This document shows, one piece after another, positions 60,503-64,000 of a stretch of 64,000 nucleotides of DNA. The first letter of the stretch is position 1, and the number at the start of each line of letters is the position of its first letter. Both the position numbers and the translations under genes were made by a program. The DNA lies in contig CBDFKS010000007.1 of NCBI GenBank assembly GCA_965248905.1, positions 868,001 through 932,000 on the forward strand, written 5' to 3'. This DNA comes from CBDFKS01 sp965248905 (GTDB taxonomy: Bacteria > Chloroflexota > Dehalococcoidia > Lucifugimonadales > JAGWBF01). The notes below the pieces were generated by a model. That model was not told the origin of the DNA and did no database searches. It saw nothing but the letters and a program-made list of their open reading frames with translations.

Positions 60503-62377
60503 ATGATGAACCAGGCACAACCACGACGTACCATCCCCATCCGCTGGCTCCTGTTTGCGGGGGCGCTCCTGCTACTCCTCTTTATCGTCATTCCCCGTTC
60601 GTCAGACGTCCCGGAGATCGACATAACTCAGGTGATACAGATGGCTAAAGAGGACCAACTGACCAAGATCGAGGTCCGCGAAGACACGCTTGATGTGACC
60701 ACCATCAGGGGCGAGACCTTTAAGTCACGCAAGGAGGAGAGCGTAAGCATTCTGCAGCTGCTACAAGAGGAGGGCGTGGTCACAGGCACTGATGGGATAC
60801 AGATAGAAGTAAAGGAGAAAGGGCGGAACTTCTTCGGTGTCCTATTCTCCTTCCTGCCTCTGATCCTTTTCGGCGGCCTGATGCTCTACATGCTCCGTGG
60901 GGCCAGAGGGGGCCTGAACCAGGCCTTGAGTATCGGCAAGAGTAAGGAGCGAGTGGCCTCGTTAGAAAGGCCCACGGTAACATTCAGCGATGTGGCGGGA
61001 GTTGAGGAGGCAAAGCAGGAGCTGTCCGAGATCGTTGAGTTCCTGCGCTATCCGGACAAGTTCGCCAAGCTTGGCGCGAGGACACCCAGGGGCGTGCTAC
61101 TTGCTGGTCTCCCCGGTACCGGCAAGACTCTGTTGAGCAAGGCGGTGGCCGGAGAGGCAAATGTACCTTTCTTCTCTATCAGCGGTAGTGAGTTCGTAGA
61201 GATGTTCGTGGGTGTGGGCGCCAGCCGCGTGCGGGACCTTTTCAGTAAGGCTAAGCAGAGCTCCCCTGCCATTATCTTCATTGATGAGATAGATGCGGTG
61301 GGCAGACACAGAGGAGCCGGCATCGGCGGTGGAAATGATGAGAGAGAGCAGACCCTCAACCAGATCCTGGTAGAGATGGACGGCTTTGACGAGAGGACAA
61401 ATGTCATAGTAATCGCGGCCACGAACAGGCCGGACATACTCGACCCGGCACTATTGCGCCCGGGGCGCTTTGATCGAAGGGTCGTCCTGGACCTGCCCGA
61501 CATCAAGGGCCGGGAAGCTATCCTGGGAGTCCACCTCAAGGGTAAGCCGATTTTACCGAATGTGGACGTGCGCACCCTTGCCAAGCAGACCCACGGATTC
61601 AGTGGAGCCGATCTGGCCAACCTGGCCAATGAAGGTGCTATCCAGGCAGCCAGGCAGGATAGGGAGACCATTAATCAGCAGGATTTGGAAGAGGCCATTG
61701 ACCGAGTAATCGCCGGCCCGGCCAACAAAAGCAGAGAAGTCAGCGATAGGGAAAAGGAGATTATAGCCTACCACGAAGCCGGCCACGCTCTGGTGGCGGC
61801 AAATCTCTCAGATGCTGACCCTGTCCACAAGGTTACTATCGTGTCGCGAGGCGCCGCGGGTGGGTACACGAGGCTATTGCCAGAAGAAGATAGGGCCCTC
61901 TGGACTAAAGGACAATTCGAAGCGATGCTGGCGGTCATGATGGGAGGTCAAACGGCGGAACAGGTGATGTTGGGTGACATTACCACCGGAGCATCCAACG
62001 ACCTCCAGAAAGCTAGCAGTGTGGCTCGAAAGATGGTCACAGAATACGGCATGAGCAGCAACCTGGGGCCGAGGACCTTCGGTACCGGTCAGGAGATCAT
62101 CTTCTTAGGAAAAGAGCTGGCCCAAGGGCACGACTATAGCGACGCCGTCGCGGAGAAGATCGATACTGAGATAGGCAACCTTCTACAGAAGGCACGCCAG
62201 ACAGCTTCCAGGGTTATCGAATCTCAACGAGCAAAGCTAACTCTGCTGGCGAAAAGGTTGCTCGTGGAAGAGACTCTCGAAGGAGCAGATCTCAGGCAGA
62301 TTCTTTTGGGCTCCCCCGAGGGCGTGCCGGTGGCTAGCTTTGCCGCCACCGAGCTTGAATCCAGCCCTCTGTCTTAG
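60503..62377 (+). CDS. ftsH: ATP-dependent zinc metalloprotease FtsH
   Basis: This 624-residue membrane AAA+ protease has two membrane segments (about 13-31 and 112-130) with a small outer domain between. The AAA domain has Walker A GLPGTGKT (202-209, Leu in place of the usual Pro), Walker B IIFIDE (257-262) and the pore motif MFVGVGA. Arginine fingers lie in LRPGRFDRR. The zinc protease motif is HEAGH (424-428), with the third ligand probably Asp in GASNDLQ. It removes damaged membrane proteins and unstable regulators. A terminator follows. Its place after the redox genes fits membrane quality control. Confidence 0.96.
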   Translation: MMNQAQPRRTIPIRWLLFAGALLLLLFIVIPRSSDVPEIDITQVIQMAKEDQLTKIEVREDTLDVTTIRGETFKSRKEESVSILQLLQEEGVVTGTDGIQIEVKEKGRNFFGVLFSFLPLILFGGLMLYMLRGARGGLNQALSIGKSKERVASLERPTVTFSDVAGVEEAKQELSEIVEFLRYPDKFAKLGARTPRGVLLAGLPGTGKTLLSKAVAGEANVPFFSISGSEFVEMFVGVGASRVRDLFSKAKQSSPAIIFIDEIDAVGRHRGAGIGGGNDEREQTLNQILVEMDGFDERTNVIVIAATNRPDILDPALLRPGRFDRRVVLDLPDIKGREAILGVHLKGKPILPNVDVRTLAKQTHGFSGADLANLANEGAIQAARQDRETINQQDLEEAIDRVIAGPANKSREVSDREKEIIAYHEAGHALVAANLSDADPVHKVTIVSRGAAGGYTRLLPEEDRALWTKGQFEAMLAVMMGGQTAEQVMLGDITTGASNDLQKASSVARKMVTEYGMSSNLGPRTFGTGQEIIFLGKELAQGHDYSDAVAEKIDTEIGNLLQKARQTASRVIESQRAKLTLLAKRLLVEETLEGADLRQILLGSPEGVPVASFAATELESSPLS

Positions 62378-62400
62378 GTATAAACCCAAATGAGTTAACC

Positions 62401-62426
62401 AAGGCCGATGAGTTCATCGGCCTTTT
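62401..62426 (+). terminator. Intrinsic terminator after ftsH
   Basis: The stem AAGGCCGATGA / TCATCGGCCTT closes on a short loop and ends in TTTT, 23 bases after the FtsH stop. Confidence 0.9.
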
Positions 62427-62759
62427 CCGTTGGGCCAAGTCTGCCAGTAATCGGTCCAATATTCCCTGTCGACAGCGTATGATTAGTACAGGCTCTCGCC
62501 ACGAGAATACCCTCACCCCTGCCCCTCTCCCAATAGGAGAGGGATGGCCGCAGGCCAGAGCCTGTCCTGAACGTGCCGAAGGGGTGAGGGGGTAGGATGT
62601 GTGACGCAGAGCCTTACTGCGTTGCCTCTTGACTGAGCCTTTGTAAAGAGCCACAATTAGGGTCATCCTATGGACAGTTGACCTCTATTCGTATATTCGT
62701 ACGGCACTGCATCAGCGTGATCGTGCGTCCAACCTCAACCAATCAGAAAGGGAGGAAGT
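62427..62759. repeat. Gap with a palindromic repeat
   Basis: Positions 62511-62592 hold a palindromic unit (CCTCACCCCT...GGGGTGAGG outside, CCTCTCCC...GGAGAGG inside) like that at 8399-8472. The remainder should carry the promoter of the next gene, whose GGGAGGAAG ribosome-binding site ends the gap. Confidence 0.6.
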
Positions 62760-64000
62760 ATGCTCGACCTGTTAATCACCGGCGGCCTCATCATCGACGG
62801 CTCAGGAAACCCTGGATTCTATGGCGCAGTGGGCGTTGAGGGCGACACGGTTAACATACTTCGAGGCGATACCAGTCATATAGAAGCCAAACGTGTTATA
62901 GATGCCACGGGCCATGCCGTCAGCCCCGGCTTCATCGATGTGCACTCCCACGGTGGGCTGACCATATTGGGGGAACCCCTGCATGAGCCCAAGGTAAGGC
63001 AGGGCGTTACGACGGAGCTGGTCGGCATCGACGGCAACTCGGTTGCTCCCTTCAAGAGTCAGGAAGACCTTCACAGATTTATCGAGCTGGACTCTGGGCT
63101 CAACGGATATCCGCCCATGCCAGCCACGTGGTCCACTGTGGCCGAATACCTATCCAAGTTCGACAATAAGGTTGCGGTAAATATCGCGTACATTCTGGGT
63201 AACTCTCCGGTCCGCATCTGGTCCGTCGGCTGGAACGACCGGCCCGCCACTGGAGAGGAGCTGGAGGATATGAAGGCCGTGGTCCGTGAGGCAATGGAAG
63301 AGGGGGCCTGTGGCCTGTCCACGGGACTGGATTATCCCCCAGGAGCCTACGCCGACACCCAGGAGCTCATCGAGCTTTCCAAGGTGGCGGCCTCCATGGG
63401 TGGCTTCTACCACACCCACACCCGAGCGAGTCTGGCCAAGCAGGGGCTTCTGGCCCCTTGGGAGGAGGCTTTGGACATAGGCCGCGGCGCCGACATCCCC
63501 GTGCACCTGACCCACTATCGCCAGCGCACGGAAATGGTGGGTAGCCATATGGACTACATCGGGCTGGTGGAGAATGCCCGAGACGAGGGAATGGACGTGA
63601 CCTTCGACTGCTACCCATACATCTACTCCAGCACACGCTCTATCATAAGTATTCCCAACTGGGCAAAGGATGGCGGCCCCGAGCGTCTCAAGCAAGCCCT
63701 AAGCTCACCGGCAGACCGGCAGCGGCTGAAGGAAGAGATGGGAGGCAGTGGCGGCGCTGGTAGCGCGCTGGGCAACATCGGAGACAACTGGCTTACCTAT
63801 TTCCGGAAGCCTCAAAACTTAAAGTACGAGGGACATACCCTGGCCGAGATCGCTAGAATACGGAACCAGGATGTGCTGGACGCCTTCTTTGATCTGCTCT
63901 TGGAGGAGGACCTGGGAGTTTGCAGCGTGGGAGTAGGCACCAACGCTCAGACACTGCCTGCATTCGTCTCTCACCCATGTGGAATGGTGGGAAGCGATGC
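62760..64000 (+). CDS. N-acyl-D-amino-acid deacylase family amidohydrolase (partial, runs off the window)
   Basis: The reading frame is open from ATG 62760 to the end of the window (413 codons), so the C-terminus is missing. The start LDLLITGGLIIDGSGNPGF, the metal motif PGFIDVHSHGGLTILGEP and EEGACGLSTGLDYPPGAYAD match the D-aminoacylase branch. A later metal segment is HTHTRASL, followed by VHLTHYRQRTEMVG. It is distinct from the relative at 33163-34860. GGGAGGAAG precedes the start. The substrate is unknown; N-acyl-D-amino acids are the family precedent. Confidence 0.88.
   Translation, partial: MLDLLITGGLIIDGSGNPGFYGAVGVEGDTVNILRGDTSHIEAKRVIDATGHAVSPGFIDVHSHGGLTILGEPLHEPKVRQGVTTELVGIDGNSVAPFKSQEDLHRFIELDSGLNGYPPMPATWSTVAEYLSKFDNKVAVNIAYILGNSPVRIWSVGWNDRPATGEELEDMKAVVREAMEEGACGLSTGLDYPPGAYADTQELIELSKVAASMGGFYHTHTRASLAKQGLLAPWEEALDIGRGADIPVHLTHYRQRTEMVGSHMDYIGLVENARDEGMDVTFDCYPYIYSSTRSIISIPNWAKDGGPERLKQALSSPADRQRLKEEMGGSGGAGSALGNIGDNWLTYFRKPQNLKYEGHTLAEIARIRNQDVLDAFFDLLLEEDLGVCSVGVGTNAQTLPAFVSHPCGMVGSD

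Overview
This window looks like a bacterial chromosome of moderately high GC. Its gene families suggest a Chloroflexota, probably a SAR202-like or Dehalococcoidia-type lineage. That is an inference from gene content: flavin/F420-type luciferase-like monooxygenases, a CaiB-type CoA transferase, HyuA/HyuB proteins, D-aminoacylase-like amidohydrolases, a xanthine-dehydrogenase-type trio, and archaeal-type flagellins (archaellins). No rRNA, tRNA or CRISPR array was seen.

Layout. 0.2-1.7 kb: a hydantoinase. 1.7-4.4 kb: an IS5-type element abutting a CTAG-bounded MITE that is interrupted by an IS4-type element. 4.6-6.2 kb: a collagen-like seven-repeat surface protein, frameshifted by a 53-bp duplication. 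6.5-8.3 kb: a membrane/spermidine-synthase fusion gene broken by an eroded IS630 derivative. 8.7-10.2 kb: an ECF sigma/anti-sigma pair. 10.5-14.5 kb: a molybdenum hydroxylase operon plus a 59-aa protein. 14.7-21.2 kb: monooxygenases, an SDR, a methyltransferase, an RTX-repeat secreted protein and a cyclase. 21.4-23.9 kb: a lipoprotein, a TPR protein and a GDSL esterase. 24.4-26.3 kb: a membrane histidine kinase and its response regulator. 26.5-29.6 kb: four archaellin genes in two duplicated pairs. 30.0-31.3 kb: an MFS transporter. 31.5-33.0 kb: a second identical IS4 copy inside a second MITE. 33.2-48.9 kb: catabolic genes (D-aminoacylase, CapA-like, class IV aminotransferase, alpha/beta hydrolase, GMC oxidoreductase, CoA transferase, HyuB, M24-fold protein, HyuA) and a second seven-repeat protein. 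49.1-62.4 kb: a co-oriented block of PAS kinase, response regulator, zinc-ribbon protein, lone receiver, ECF sigma, HtrA, glutaredoxin-thioredoxin reductase fusion, [IS630 plus MITE], CcdA, a Cys-rich mini-protein, a DUF3179 protein and FtsH. 62.8 kb to the end: the start of another D-aminoacylase.

Three themes stand out. First, the four archaellins lie next to a two-component system, which points to archaellum-type motility or adhesion. Second, the 49-62 kb block combines sensing, sigma-factor control, thiol redox chemistry and membrane proteolysis, and reads like an envelope redox-stress unit. Third, an IS630 element shares its CTAG-bounded ends with several short non-autonomous elements, and these have in turn served as landing sites for a second insertion sequence. 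The catabolic genes fit a heterotroph that breaks down cyclic amides, D-amino-acid derivatives and other refractory organic matter.
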